A DNA stretch of 64,000 bases from Daldinia sp. FL1419. Taxonomy: Eukaryota; Ascomycota; Sordariomycetes; Xylariales; Hypoxylaceae. Within the stretch, counting starts at the first letter, position 1; each line of letters starts with the position of its first letter. The stretch is from NCBI GenBank assembly GCA_025201765.1, contig MU623346.1, forward strand, positions 372,001 through 436,000. The letters run 5' to 3'. This document shows positions 49,101 to 61,600 of this stretch, one piece after another. The notes under the pieces are model-generated. The model did not search any database, had not been told where the DNA came from, and saw nothing but the letters and a program-made list of their open reading frames with translations. A program made the position numbers and the translations under genes.

Positions 49101-50863
49101 TCAAAGTGGATCATATTTCCAAAGCCATTCCAAAAGAGCAACAAACACGCTTATAATGCCACTATGCTTATATGTATCTGTCAAAGTTTGAAGTATACCT
49201 AGATTTGCGCCAACCAATCTAATTTTGAAACATTTGTCTGCTGAGATGACAACAGAACCGCGTGATGTACTATTAATAAGATTAAGTCATGTCATGCAGT
49301 AACTTGGGTAACACAAGAAATGCAGGTTTTCAAAACACACAAAAGCAAAGATGCATTGTGGAAAGTCCGGGATTTGCTGTTACACGATGCTATACATTAC
49401 ATGCTTATACTACTTATACTACCTAGTCGAGCGTTACACGGGCCGAGTATAGAAGTTTAAAACCAACTAACTACCTGTAATTATACTTTTGATATGTGTC
49501 TTAAGTATTCGGATAAAAAGTTATAAAAAAACAACAATATTTCTTTTTTTCTTCTTAATAATAACACAATTCCGAGCAAGGTAGGTACATACATACATAT
49601 ACGATTAAACAACAATGCACGACCCCAACACCAATTATTCGCATATCGGATGCAACCGCTTATTATCTACATGCGAACCCGGCCAAACAAAACAAAGTAG
49701 GGTTATAAGATATCATACTACCCGGTGCAAAGGATCAAGATCTAATGACGTAGCCGGACGTGTGTAAGCTACGGTAGGTAGTATCGTGGCCCCCCCCCTT
49801 TATCCCCGTCGTCGTAACTTTAGCTGCTTAGTTTCGCAGCTCCGGGTGCACTCTGACCGCATCGTCGACGTCTTCCCACAGCATTAGCCGCGAATAGCCC
49901 AATTTTTCATCCCTTCGTTTTTCTCCTAGAACCGGGTGGAACGTTCCCGCTTCCCGCAGAAACGGCTCGAGAGGCTGAATGGGCGTGAGCAGGGGGGGAT
50001 AATGGAGGGGAGGGGGGAAGTAGGAGAACCCCAGAGGACCCCTAAACTTTTTTTGATTCGAGACCCTCCCGACGAGACTGGCAGGATGCTTGCATGACGC
50101 CTTTACGGGCTGAGTTGGACAGCTCACAGCCGGTCCCCCCAACAAAAAAAAAAAAAAAAAAAAAAAGTTCGAGCTAAAGACTTGGGGTTCCTTTCCGGGA
50201 GGGGAGAATCTTCCCATCCAATCAACTATTAGCACTATATGACAATATGGTATTAGTGACTGGCAGATTCTCGTGCTACTGGTCCATTGGCAGAATCGAC
50301 CCTCTATAGGTGCCTAGGCTAAAAAGCCGAAAGTGGCACGATGCGATAGGACAGATTCGCGAGCCGTACAGTATGTACCTACAAAGGGTATTCTTCGAAC
50401 CCGAACGCTTGCCCGCCTGCTGCTTGCTTCTTCCCTTCTCGTGCCGACGTGGGATGGGTGCATGATGCACGACGGGCAGGAAGCCCGCATCCTGCATGTA
50501 CATGTTCTAGCCGTATATTGCGTGGGCTTGATGGCTTGACGGCTTGAAAGACGTGCGTTGAAGGCTTGCAGGGCTTGCGTGCGGGCTTGCATGGTGTAAG
50601 AGATCTGCGACGGTATTATCGAAAAGTGAAAAGGAAAGAAAAAAAGACTGCCACCACCACCACCACCCACCAACCAGCGCCACCTGACCCCAGGAATAAG
50701 TGAGGCGGATTATCGCGACGTGGCTGCATGGGTTTTTCGACATTCCGAATCCGATCTAGATAGGAATATTTCCCTAAACTGGAGAAAAACGGATCCCCAA
50801 GGCTATCTGGTCCTAATCCAAGCTTTGCTACTGGCGGTCGCTACCTCATACTTACTGCTACTT
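46167..50863. other. Large gene-poor interval
   Basis: 4.7 kb with no supported protein gene or tRNA. Visible features are an AAAAT repeat at about 46957-46985, TACCTAGGTA motifs at 48464-48473 and 48518-48527, a poly-A run at about 50147-50166 preceded by a GC-rich segment, and a CCACCA repeat near 50650-50672. The many short frames have low-complexity or random composition. A non-coding transcript cannot be excluded. Confidence 0.45.
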
Positions 50864-53800
50864 TCAGTACTGCCGCCACGACGTCCGCGGCACCGGCGGG
50901 CCTAGAGTCGCCCGGCTATACGGTCTCATCGCCTGCTGCGGGTCGATCCCAGGATAGTCTCCTGGGGGGTAATATATGACGCCGTTTGCAGGAGCTGCTG
51001 CTGCTGCTGCTGGGCGCGACACCCGTGCATAGCTCCTGTTCGACCGGGAGGGCAACCCTCTCACCCAGTCGATCAGGTTATGTAATTCGCCCATCCACCA
51101 CAAGCCGATAACGATGACCGCGATGGTGGTAGGTAAGGCAGCCGCCCAATACGCCCACTGGCCGAGCTCCATGTCGCGCACGTCGCTGGAATTCATCCCG
51201 AAGATGGAACTGATGGTGCTCAGTGGCAAAAAGATAATGGTGACCATGGTGAAGGCGTAGACCGCTGCTTCCTGCCGATCCTTGGTTACTTCGATTTTGT
51301 TGGCATTCTGCGGGGGGTGAAAGAAAGGAGAAGTGTGTGTTAGCTAGTTTGCTCCGTGTTCATTGGGCTTTATACATCATAACGTTACCATAATTTCGAG
51401 CCGTGACGCCTCGACGTCGAGCTCCAAGAATTCGCTGTCCCTCCGCTCCAACCACGACTTGCACTCGCGACCGAGGAGCTCTCGAAACCCGCCTGGGTCG
51501 GTGGATGTCAGCTTGGAGAAGGCGTCAGGGTGCCCGGCTGGAGTGAAGTGAGGGCCGGGATAGCCTGCTACGCTCCTATAAGAATGATAGTTATAACTCT
51601 CGTACGCGTCGAGCCTGTCCACGTATGCAGCACCTTGCTTCTCGTAGGATCGCGATCGCATCCTCGCAGCCTCGGCCTTTGATTTCTCACGTTCCTTATC
51701 TAGCATCTCCCTCTCCCTACGGGTTTGGTCGCCCCAACTTGGTCTCTGAGGCACCGTCATGCCGTCTACGACATTCAACTGTGATGCAATCACCCGACGA
51801 ATCACGGCGACCTCCTGTCTGAAAAGGGCGATGCGGAACTGATGCGAGCGATCGGAGTTGTTGGCGGTGATTTCATTTTCCTAGACTCCTTTCGTATCAA
51901 ACACACCCGTGGACACGAACGATAAGTTTGGAAAAAGGTTTGGTAAGACTTACTAGTCCCTTAAGATACTCTGAATAAGTGTCATTGATGCTGGACCACG
52001 TCCCCGTGGAGTCTTGGAGTAGCTTTAAGCTAATTAATGTGACGAGCTCCATCGGTTGGAGGACGGAGCTGGAGAGGAGGTCCTCCGTAGGTAATTCGTC
52101 CACTTCGACGACGGCTTAGCACGGGCTTCATAGGCGTGGAAATTACTATTCGTAGATGAAAAACAAAGGAAATATAATGCCTTAATAGTTTACTTACTGA
52201 TGTCATTCATTCCCCTTCGTATCAGAGCCTCCGCAACAATTATGTTTTCGTTCCAAGCTTCGTCGTTTTGTGACGCTTGAATAAGGGCCATGACTAGATG
52301 TAACCACGCACGAATGAGGTCGTCGGGAATCTCTACTTCGGCCCTGATGGTAGTTGGCGCGGGGGACAGGATATCCTGAAATGATTGTATCAATCTTGTG
52401 AGTCCTCTGAGGGCAGATCTAAGCGGGAACAGATTTTGGTGTGCACCACCACTCCGTCGCGATATTCTTGCTCCTTGGGCCCGGCCATCTTCATCGGCTT
52501 TGACGTCCGGTATCTAGTCCCCAGTTAGATCAGTTCTATCGCAGCCTTAGACTAACCATAGCACATACCTCAATTAGACTCTCGACCGCACCCCAGAATT
52601 TCCCTATCGTCGGTATATCTTCCCCTAGAGACTGCGGCAAAAAGAAAGAAAATACGATATCCGCCGCGTTATAGAGATCGATTCTATTCTTGTATTCTCG
52701 CTTTTCTCGAGACCCTTTGTCCATCTTTTCGATCCGTAATCCTTTACCCTTTAGATACGCATAAACAGAGCTCTGTGAGGATATGTTGCAGTTGTTGTAC
52801 GCGTTTCGATCCCTCATACTAGTCGACTTAATTAGATAGCCTTCTGCTTCTCGTAGATTTGCAGTTAGTGCTTCGGCGTTGGGCTCCTTGTTGTTGCCCT
52901 CGCTTTCAGACATTTCCAACCACGAGAATACGTGGAATTTACCATCGATCGTGGAAGTTCGTTTTGCTTTCGGATTGACACCTTCGCCCTGCCCTGTCGC
53001 CGGTTTCTCGTCCTCAGTATCTTCGACTTCCTCTTGGAGCGGCTGTAAAACACCGCTACCCGGAGGGAGCGGATGTGTCCTTCCTTCATGTTAGCTGTAG
53101 CCTTCTCTGAAATAAATAGACTATTAATGTTACCATAGTCGGAGATCAAGAATGACTTTAGTGTTCACGTTTCTAACCAGGTTTACAATACGAGGCCAAT
53201 CAGTTTCTGTTAGTGCATGACCGCGATGATAGATCTTTATCGCCTGCGGCCAGAATTCGCGGAAGTGTATCGAGAAGTCCTACAGATTTTAGTGACTGAC
53301 CTTTTAGTCTCTTAGCTGGCGATGGAACTTACAAACCACATCAAACAAGATTCTAACGGAAACTCCCAAAGGACGGTATCGTAGTAGGACACGTATATTT
53401 TCTTCCCTTTGCTAGTGGGCTCTTTAAGGGGCTCGTTAGCTATACGTACGATATCCTCCCGTAAAGCCGAACCCGGCATTCGACCGCATGTGATCAATAG
53501 CGCTTTTCGATGATTAGTTGGAGGTCTAAACGTCGTCCCAATAGCGAGACCTACTGTTGTCTAACACGATGCACCACAGCTGTACGATATGGAAGCAGGT
53601 GCCTTCGGGAACTTCGCCATTCTTGCACACAGCCTGCTGCATATCCCGCTCCTGAGTAGTGCGCGCGTATTCCGATTGCAGCAGTGTTTCTATCGGGAAA
53701 GAAGTAGTAGTGCTCGCCGATAGAAGCCCCGAATATTTCTCAAGCGAAAAGTACGGCACGCATAGCCAAGTCACGAACCTCGAGGTCTGGTCCTTTGTAC

Positions 53801-55126
53801 GCCCATCGGGAGGAATGGTCACGCGGATAGGCTTTGGGTCCATATGCCGTACGTTGTTACCTTTCGCTGTTGGTCTAACTTTGACAGACGTCTTCTTTAC
53901 TTCGGTGAGAAGTTTAGCGAACCCGTTGCGTTCCGAATCCGTAACGCCGGGAATTCGGGCAATTTCAGACTAGCCGTGCTGTCAGTAGGAATCAGAAAAC
54001 TCTCAGACTAGGTAGCCAACGTACAGAGAGTGCGTCAAGGTTCATCATGTCCTGCTTCAGGTGCCTTGATGCATGTTAGTATATCGTTAATTCATAGCGC
54101 TGAACCACTTACACCCATCGAAAAAGGGGCTGTCGTTGTTTCTTAGGATCATGTATTACGGTCAACTTCGCAGTATGGGTTCCTTCTGAAACCGCATCTC
54201 CCGTGTACTGGGATTGAAAGACGTGAAGAATATCACCAGTCCTAGGGATATTCGGTTCATCCCTCATAACAGGTGCACCATCATCAGATTTCTCAAGAGA
54301 AATGTTGCTGTCGATACTATGGCCACTTTTCGAAAGAACCCTCGATGTTCGCGAGGGGATAAATTGAAATACTTTACCGCCCATGGTCTCATCGAAGCCT
54401 TCATCATCCGAGCCCGAACCAGAGTCACTTGTGTATGAATTCTGGCGTCGGTGATACCTTGGTCTAGAACGAGACCGGCTGCGACGAGACGGTACTGTTC
54501 TGACCTCCGAGTCCGAACCTGAGTCTGGGCTGATATATTCATCCCTCACATAGCTACTTGAACGTCTAGAAGACGGCGCAGGGGGGGAATAAGACGGAGA
54601 GCGAGAATACGAGCGATGCGACAGGTGCTCTGGCTCCGCAAATCTGACTCTCCCGGGCTCATTCCTCGCCGGGATATAGGATCGGTCATAATCTGAGACG
54701 TATGAATCCGCCGTAGAATAACGACCACGATAATTTCGACCTGGCCACGGCGCACCGTACGTCGCTGCAGCCTCGGGTGCATGGAACCGAGGATACGGCG
54801 CCGGACCCATTGGCATTGGCTGAGCATATGCATATTGTGGATTGGCATAATCATTCCCTGCGCGAGCAATTGGCAAGAGAACTGGCATATGACCATACCG
54901 ATCATCGGTCACGATCTCATACTATAGGTATGTTAACAAATGTCGGAGGTCTCTCACGAATAATACTCACCGGACGAAGCTCCTCGGGCTCGGCTACGAA
55001 ACGTACGCGATCACGACCTTGGGGTGGAATGTGTCGCACGTCGTCGCCAAATTGCTGGAACGAGTCATTCCGACGTTGTGGAAATGAGCCAGCTCGACGC
55101 AACGGGTTCGATGCCTCCTCAGCCAT
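50864..55126 (-). CDS. CorA-type magnesium transporter with very long N-terminal extension
   Basis: Predicted divalent-cation channel or transporter. Eleven exons, in transcript order: 54971-55126, 54113-54921, 54025-54064, 53555-53969, 53333-53502, 53134-53279, 52569-53079, 52198-52513, 51954-52114, 51389-51880 and 50864-51307. All junctions keep phase and give 1219 aa. The CorA signature GMN is at residues 1109-1111 (SSIFGMNSSD), at the end of the first membrane helix (TMVTIIFLPLSTISSIF). A second helix follows (WAAALPTTIAVIVIGLWWM). The first ~320 residues are disordered and rich in Ser, Arg, Tyr and Pro (SRRSRSRSRPRYHRRQ). The middle carries the cytosolic fungal CorA-like region (QPLFRWVHLKQDMMNLDALS, KYSGLLSASTTT). 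Introns are 48-83 nt; exon 3 is only 40 bp. Splice sites at 53080 (AAG acceptor) and 52115 are the least certain. Ion specificity is inferred from the family. Confidence 0.88.
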
Positions 55127-55666
55127 GTTTTATACTCTTATAGCCGCAAAGTCAAGATGAATCGTTGTTCAAAATTTAACAGAACCGACTCCCAGAGTTT
55201 CGTTGACACAATCCACGATATTTTCGGATATGCCAAGAACAGGGGTATTTTTAAAAGATAGGTAGACTGGTAGATCATATCTCAGAAGCAAGGGCCGCGC
55301 GATGCGGTAAGATGAAATGGGGCTAACTCGGGGCCCTGCTTGCTACCAGACCCCGGATATGCAGGCCTAAGGTAGCCACGCCGGCTAAGCAGAAGAGGTA
55401 AGATGTTCTGCGTCGCTTCCGTCGCGTAACACGATGTTTGCTTGCGACTACATGAGATCTATCCGAGGTGGTATACGACTACATAATAAGTAGCCTCGTT
55501 TACAAGAGTTCACACAAGTTAGGCGCAGTCAGTCCATAAATACTGAGGCTTAATTCATTTTTATTACTCTTCCCGGTTTAACTCGAGGCTCATCTCTCTA
55601 CGGGTATCAAAGCCCAAGCATTCTAATGCAAACACTCCCATGAATCAATCGCTTGCTTTATATATA
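55127..55666. other. Intergenic region PXR1 / CorA gene
   Basis: 540 bp between two leftward genes: PXR1 3' flank and CorA promoter. Nothing distinctive seen. Confidence 0.55.
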
Positions 55667-56967
55667 TCAAACCGGCTTTACCATAAAAATCTATCTCGTC
55701 GTTAGCGTTTAGTAATACGAGCAGGGTTCGTTTTGTGGCACTTACTTGGTTCATTGCTTGCATATCGGCTATAGCCATCCGCTTCGAGGCGATGTGCCGC
55801 GATCGAGAGTAATTTCGTATGGAGAAAGGTTGAGGAGTTGAGGCACCCGTTCCGCTAGGCGTCGATGCGCCACTCTCTTGAGGGGTAGTGCCTAGCGCAG
55901 GAGTTGAAGCGCTCGTCGAAACAGATGCATCCGTTGACGAATTTGATGTATCCGACTGTTTTTGCTTCTTATCTTTCTTGTCCTTTTTATCCTTCTTATG
56001 TTTCTCTTTCTTCTCTTTCTTATCCTTCTTCGATTTCGACTTTTCTACTCGGGGTTCTTCTGATAGCATAGATATATCCTCGTCCTCTACCTCACGCTGA
56101 GCATCCTTCTTTGACTTCTTCTTTTTCTTCTTCTCCGACTCGAGTGAGTCTGATTCTTCGGTATCTTTCCGTTTAGACTTTTTAGATTTCTTCTTTTTGC
56201 CGGCGTCTTCAGTTTCTACGCTATCAGCCGAATCGTCCCGAGAAGCCTCGTTCTTTGATCGCTTCTTCCGCTTCTTTTCGGGAATAGCGTCGGACTCATC
56301 CGCAGGGTCGGTGTCTCCTGCTTTCCTTTTCTTGGATTTCTTTTCCTTCTTCTGCTTCTTCGCAGGGCGATCAGAAATCCCGTCGGACGAAGTAACTGAT
56401 TCTTCCTTGATGTCCTCTTCTTTAATATCCTCTTCCTTGATGCGCTCTTCGGGAGTTTCCGCTTTGGTAGTCAACCCTTCCATCTGATCTCCAACCAAGA
56501 GTCCTCCACTAACAAATCTCATGGGTCCATATTTCCTTTCTACATATAAGCAGGTTTTGATTTCCGACTTGACTTTCCTCTCTTTTTCAATCGTCTCTTC
56601 AGACTTTCCGTTAAGTCTACCGAGGAGGTCCTTGAAAACATCGAGGCCAGTGCATTCGGTATTTTGCTTATGCCGGGGCTTCGCTCCCAAACCAAGGGTA
56701 TCGTCTTTTAGGAGGACATTTATGGGAGCGGCGCTCGCAGCCGTGTGTAGGTGAGAGTGAGAAGCATTTTGCGCTCCCAAAAACTTGCCGGGTTCCCAAC
56801 CCTGTGCCCGCAAAATCTTCTGGCCAAAGGTCGTCTCGTCACGGCTCCATTTCGTATTATTAGGGTCGTGTTGGAGCTTTCTCCGACTGTAATCGTACAC
56901 ATTAGCACATATAGTAGCTGGGATGTAAACAAGGGTCTCCGTACGTTCTAGGACCTGCGAGACCCAT
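55667..56967 (-). CDS. PXR1: PXR1/GNO1, G-patch RNA-processing factor and telomerase inhibitor
   Basis: Nucleolar G-patch protein needed for rRNA and snoRNA processing; the human homologue PINX1 inhibits telomerase (family knowledge). Exons are 56945-56967 (23 bp), 55746-56886 and 55667-55690 (24 bp), giving 395 aa. The tiny first exon encodes MGLAGPR, then splicing gives RRKLQHDPNNTKWSRD, matching the family start. The G-patch covers about residues 26-75 (FGQKILRAQGW, GKFLGAQ, DDTLGLGAK). A conserved central block contains FKDLLGRLNGKS and KYGPMRFVSGGLLVGD. The C-terminal half is dominated by Lys/Glu/Asp repeats (KKDKKDKKDKK), usual for nucleolar targeting. The last exon restores the family ending MNQIFMVKPV. 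Without these two short exons the frame would have a false N-terminus and an abnormal C-terminus. Divergent from the coiled-coil gene. Confidence 0.93.
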
Positions 56968-57472
56968 TGCGACTTGAATAGAATTTGTCGCGATCGCAAG
57001 TCAACCAAAGTACGGGAGAATTGAGATAACCAGACTTCAGTGGAGTCTTGGAGTTCAATTATTTTTTGGCCGATAAGTTCTGTACGACGGGCGATAAGCG
57101 GTAATTCTTCGGGAAAATACCTTTTTGGCAGCCGTATCTACATGAGGTAAGTACACGGTATTATGTAATAAAAGGAGTATTTGAACTTTGGTTGTAGTCA
57201 AACAAGAGGGCAGCTACGATGTGCTCACAGATTCATAACGAATGCTACTTCCCGAAGCATTTAGAATTAAAACTTGAACAAGTTCTTAAAAATCAATAAA
57301 AATCAAATGTTAGCAAATGTCACTTTACATGTCAAAACCGAAAAGGGCTCAAAACTCAGTCAACCAACCTCACAATCGCCAATTTTACGGCCACTCATTA
57401 ATCGGCATTCCTGTGCACCCAATCCAACGTAGATAATAAATATCCTAGCAATACTAGAAATCCCATCAGGCC
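56968..57472. promoter_or_regulatory. Divergent promoter region PXR1 / coiled-coil gene
   Basis: 505 bp between two start codons transcribed away from each other. No other gene seen; AT-rich, with repeated AATCAA motifs near 57293-57306. Confidence 0.55.
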
Positions 57473-58089
57473 ATGGCGCCTCGCCGTAAAGCAGATACCC
57501 CAAGCGAAGCCGAATCGACTCCCGACGTCGAGTTGAACTTTGGCTTCGAGTATAAATCGAGCGCGGGTATAACGCAAGCTATGGAAAGCATCGTATGCCC
57601 ATCTACTATCCGCCGTCAGGAGAGACCGTGATTAGACGTCGATTAATGTAGCTCGCCCATAAATATCTCGATGCTGACTTTGGTTTCCAATCCTTACAGG
57701 ACAAGTGGAAATCGAAACGCACCGCGGTCCGCAAGGGTATCGACAAGGACTATACCGAGAAATTGGCTGTGCTAAAGAATAAGATCAAGAAGCACTACCA
57801 CGACGAGGCACAGAGAGTGTAAGTTTATTTATATCTCATTTCCCTCGTGCGTATATACAGAGATACTAACATATATCTTAGGTCCGATCGTAATCAGCAG
57901 AAACTCCAGCGGCTGATAGCTGCCCTCGAGAAGCGAATGGCCTGCGAGGAGAAGATTAGCAACCGGATTGATTCTCTCCGAGACGACTGCGCCCACATGG
58001 CCATGTTGATAAACGCTGTTTATTCCGGCCGCAAAGAAGCCGCTGCTCAGGCGGCAAAGATGGTCAACCCTCATCAGTCCAGGATCTAG
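57473..58089 (+). CDS. Small coiled-coil protein of unknown function
   Basis: Three exons, 57473-57592, 57700-57818 and 57882-58089, give 148 aa. Introns are 107 and 63 nt; the second has a TACTAAC branch. The first 40 residues are polar and probably disordered, beginning MAPRRKADTPSEAESTPD, then a GFEYKSSAG motif. From about residue 40 the chain is almost entirely helical, rich in Lys, Arg, Glu, Leu and Ala (KGIDKDYTEKLAVLKNKIKK, LQRLIAALEKRMACEEK), consistent with one long coiled coil ending in NPHQSRI. No enzymatic motif. Its size and helix pattern would fit a meiotic, kinetochore or complex-scaffold subunit, but I do not recognise a specific family. Confidence 0.8.
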
Positions 58090-58646
58090 ATGTCTCTCGT
58101 AATTCTCATTAATAGGCTAAATAGAGCGCCTAGTTTGCTTGAAAGTCGCATGAGGAAGGGGAGTGAAGCATATCGGACATATCGACATCGCTATTCATGC
58201 TACTGCGCACTATTGATTCGGCTTCTCGTAAATTTTTTTTGTCGGGATATTCCACAACTCTAACGCACACAAGCTCAGTCGCAGGTCCCCCTCTAGATAA
58301 ATGCAGCTTAAAGCCTACCTAGTTAAATAAAAACAGACTTAGCTTCACCAAATCAACCATCACAATAGACCCTCCGTGGTTAAGTAGGTATATATCAAAT
58401 ACTATATTTATACCGAGTTGCTTTTATACTTCACAAAAAACCAGAGCTGAATAGGGTATTTCTAAATAAGCATCGTGTATACCGCTTCGTCCAAACGAGC
58501 TTATCTCATGAATGCTGCACGCGTAAGCGCGTAAGCCATGTACTTTTCTTTCTTCCTATAATTCGTTCCACATCTTTATATTCAGTTATCCAACGTATAT
58601 ATTACTTATTAAATGCAGTCGTAGTCACCATATCGTACATCTTTCG
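58090..58646. other. Convergent 3' intergenic region
   Basis: 557 bp between the stop codons of the coiled-coil and ABC genes. No gene or repeat of note. Confidence 0.55.
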
Positions 58647-61600
58647 CTACCTGTCGAGGGCCTGGCTCTGGCACTACAAGAACGAAACGCGTTAGTATGC
58701 CTGTTTAAATATCGACGCGAAAACAGGGGAAGGGGGCCGAGGATGACTTACCATATTCCAATAAACGCCCTTCTTCTTCAACAAATCGTTATGTGATCCT
58801 TTCTCCAATACCTTACCCTCGCCCAGGACGAAGATAACATCAGCATTTTGCACCGTAGCCAGCCGATGCGCAACTACTACCATGGTTCGACCCTCAGCGG
58901 CTCTTTCGAATGCACCCTGAACAAGCTTCTCGCTCTCGGAGTCGAGACTGCTCGTCGCTTCGTCAAGTAAAAGAATGTCGGGCTTCCGGACTAGAGCGCG
59001 AGCGATTGCGACACGCTGCTTCTGACCACCTGATAGCGAAACGCCGCGGCTACCGACTTCGGTGTTGTAACCCTCGGGTAATGACATGATAAATTCATGG
59101 ATACTTGCGTCGCGGCACGCCGCATGTAAATCCTCGTCGCTGACATCGGCCACATCCGCACCTAGCAAGATATTATCGCGCAGGGTACCTTGGAACAGAG
59201 TTGGTTCTTGGGCTACTAGCGACAGATGTCGTCGGTAGTCGTACACATTGATATTCGCAATATCCGCACCATTCGCCAGGATCTGTCCCCGCTGGACTTC
59301 GTAGAAGCGCTCCAACAAGGAGATGATACTAGTCTTACCACAGCCTGAAGCTCCGACTAGGGCGGCAAACTGGCCCTTCTCTATCGTGAGGTTAAGACCC
59401 TTGAAGATAGAGACGTTGCGCGAGGGGTATCTGAAGTGTACGTCCTTGAGCTCGATCTTGATGCCTCCTTGTGTGTCGGGGATGCTAGTGGAACCACCAC
59501 CTAGGTCCGTATTACGGGTTTCGCGGATACTGAGGATACGGTTGGCGGCTGCGGAGGCTTGTGCGGCGTTAGGTCCGAAGCCGAACCCTTGACCGGCTGA
59601 TTCGGCACCTTGGATGACTATTTTGTAAGACAGCAGTTAGTAGACTGTTTTTGGACAAGGGGTATGATTATTCTTGAGATCTATCTTGGTTTTCACTTAC
59701 CAGCCATATAACAGATCAAGAAGGCCAAAGTATCGAGCTCGCGCGAAGCTAAAAGTGTACCACCGTACCAGAAGATTAGAGCCTGGCAACCCAATCCCAC
59801 ACTCTCCGAGAAAGCAAATACAAACGTCCTGAGCCTTGCCTTCTTGTAGGCCTCGACGACATGATGGCTTAGTAAGTTTTCATAACGGTTGCCAATAGTG
59901 TCTTCGAGTGTTAGAGCAGAGACGGTTCGGAAGGCTGAGATGGCCTCAGCGGCAAATTTAGACGACTCGGCGAAGACCTGCGCGTACATGCTTTCGAATT
60001 CGAGTTCGTACTTGAGGCGAAGATAACCAGCTGCAAGTCCTATGGGCATCGTGACACACGTAGCGACAAGGGCGAGCTTCCAACTGAAGGCAAAGGCGAT
60101 GGCCAGACAACCGATGAGAGTGAAAAATCTATACCAGGGATATTGGTAAGATGGAAATGTAATGTCCTGGAGGGGGGGCTCTTACGAGTTATAAACCATG
60201 GCCATATTCAAACCGAGAAGTTCCTCCAATTGTTTCGGATCACTCCCAACTCGTGCCGTAAGCGAACCGATGGAGTTCTGCTCATCGTCGAAGAATGATG
60301 TCTTTTGGTATAGAATACTTTCGAAATACTGCTGTCGGTATGTGGCAGAGATGGACTATATTTGCAAGTTTAGTATATATATTAACCCAGTACATCGGGA
60401 CGGTACTTACATGAGCAACGTGATTCGACGTAAACGAGAGTACAAAGTATGCTATGCCAGTACCGATACCGAGAATCACCCACATCAAAGACCAGAAGTT
60501 CGCTTCGGATGTGAACTTAGGTATGTCGCCCATGTAGGAAAAGACGACGACAATTTTTCCGAAGAGGTAAGCTTGTAAAGGAGTCGACGCTGGTACCACC
60601 TGTTAGCTAAAGCCTTCACGCAAGATCGAATTTCCCGACTTACTGGCTGTGCACATGGAAGCTACAATAATAATCCCATAGAAAGGGAAACGAGATCGCT
60701 GCTCCCAAAGCAGTCGACCAAAACTTCCGAATAAACCCCTCTTCTTCCACTCAGCTGCCTTAGGCGCGTCCGGGGCCTCAGAAAACGCAGCACTCTTTTC
60801 ACGGCTGAGAACCGCATTAAGGTCCTCTTCCTCCGGACCATCAGAGTCATCATCATCAGTGTGTTCTCCTAACGAAAGTTGTTGAGCGTGGACAAGACCG
60901 TAGTAGACACCCTTCTCGTTTTCTAGAAGGGATTCGTGAGTTCCCTTCTCAGCAACCTTGCCTTTTTGCAAGACCACGATGGTATCAGCCTTCTTGATTG
61001 TGGAAAGTCGGTGAGCGATGGTAATAGTAGTTCGGCCTTGGGACACCTTGTCGAGCGCTGCCTGTACAATACGTTCGCCTCGGACATCGATCGCGGAAGT
61101 AGCTTCGTCGAGAATAAGAATTTTCGGTCGCTTAATGACGGCCCGAGCGATGCAGATGCGCTGACGTTGTCCACCTGATAGCCTCGTGCCGCTTTCACCA
61201 ACCATGGTCTCATATCCATCCGGCAGTCGGTCGATGAACTCGTCAGCGAAGGCCTCTTTACAAGCCTCCTTAACTAGCTCTCGTTTTCGCTCCTCGGGCT
61301 CGTCCTGGAATTCCGAACCTATTAAACCATACGCGACATTATTATAGATAGTGTCGTTGAACAAGAAGGGTTCCTGTTGCACAAGTCCGATCTGAGACCT
61401 CCACCATCTTAGGTTGATTTCCTCTAGTTCATGGTTACACGTCGAAATAGATCCCTTCAACTCTATAGGCGGGCCAGTATCTTCAGCTTCGGCAACAGGG
61501 GACTCATCGTCAGACTCATCTTGGCCGTTATTCTTTTCCTTTTTCTTCTTTGCCGCTTCCTTTGCCGGGTCCTTTTGAATGGCCTTCGCGATGACGTATT

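Noticed and set aside
50040..50170. Possible SINE: GC-rich segment with a box-B-like GATTCGAGACC followed by a long poly-A run
   Set aside because: No box A at proper spacing, no cloverleaf, and only a 6-bp TTCGAG match at both sides. The evidence is too weak for a mobile element call.
55623..57008. Single long frame as the PXR1 protein
   Set aside because: Both ends read through introns; the 23-bp and 24-bp terminal exons give the conserved MGLAGPR start and IFMVKPV end.
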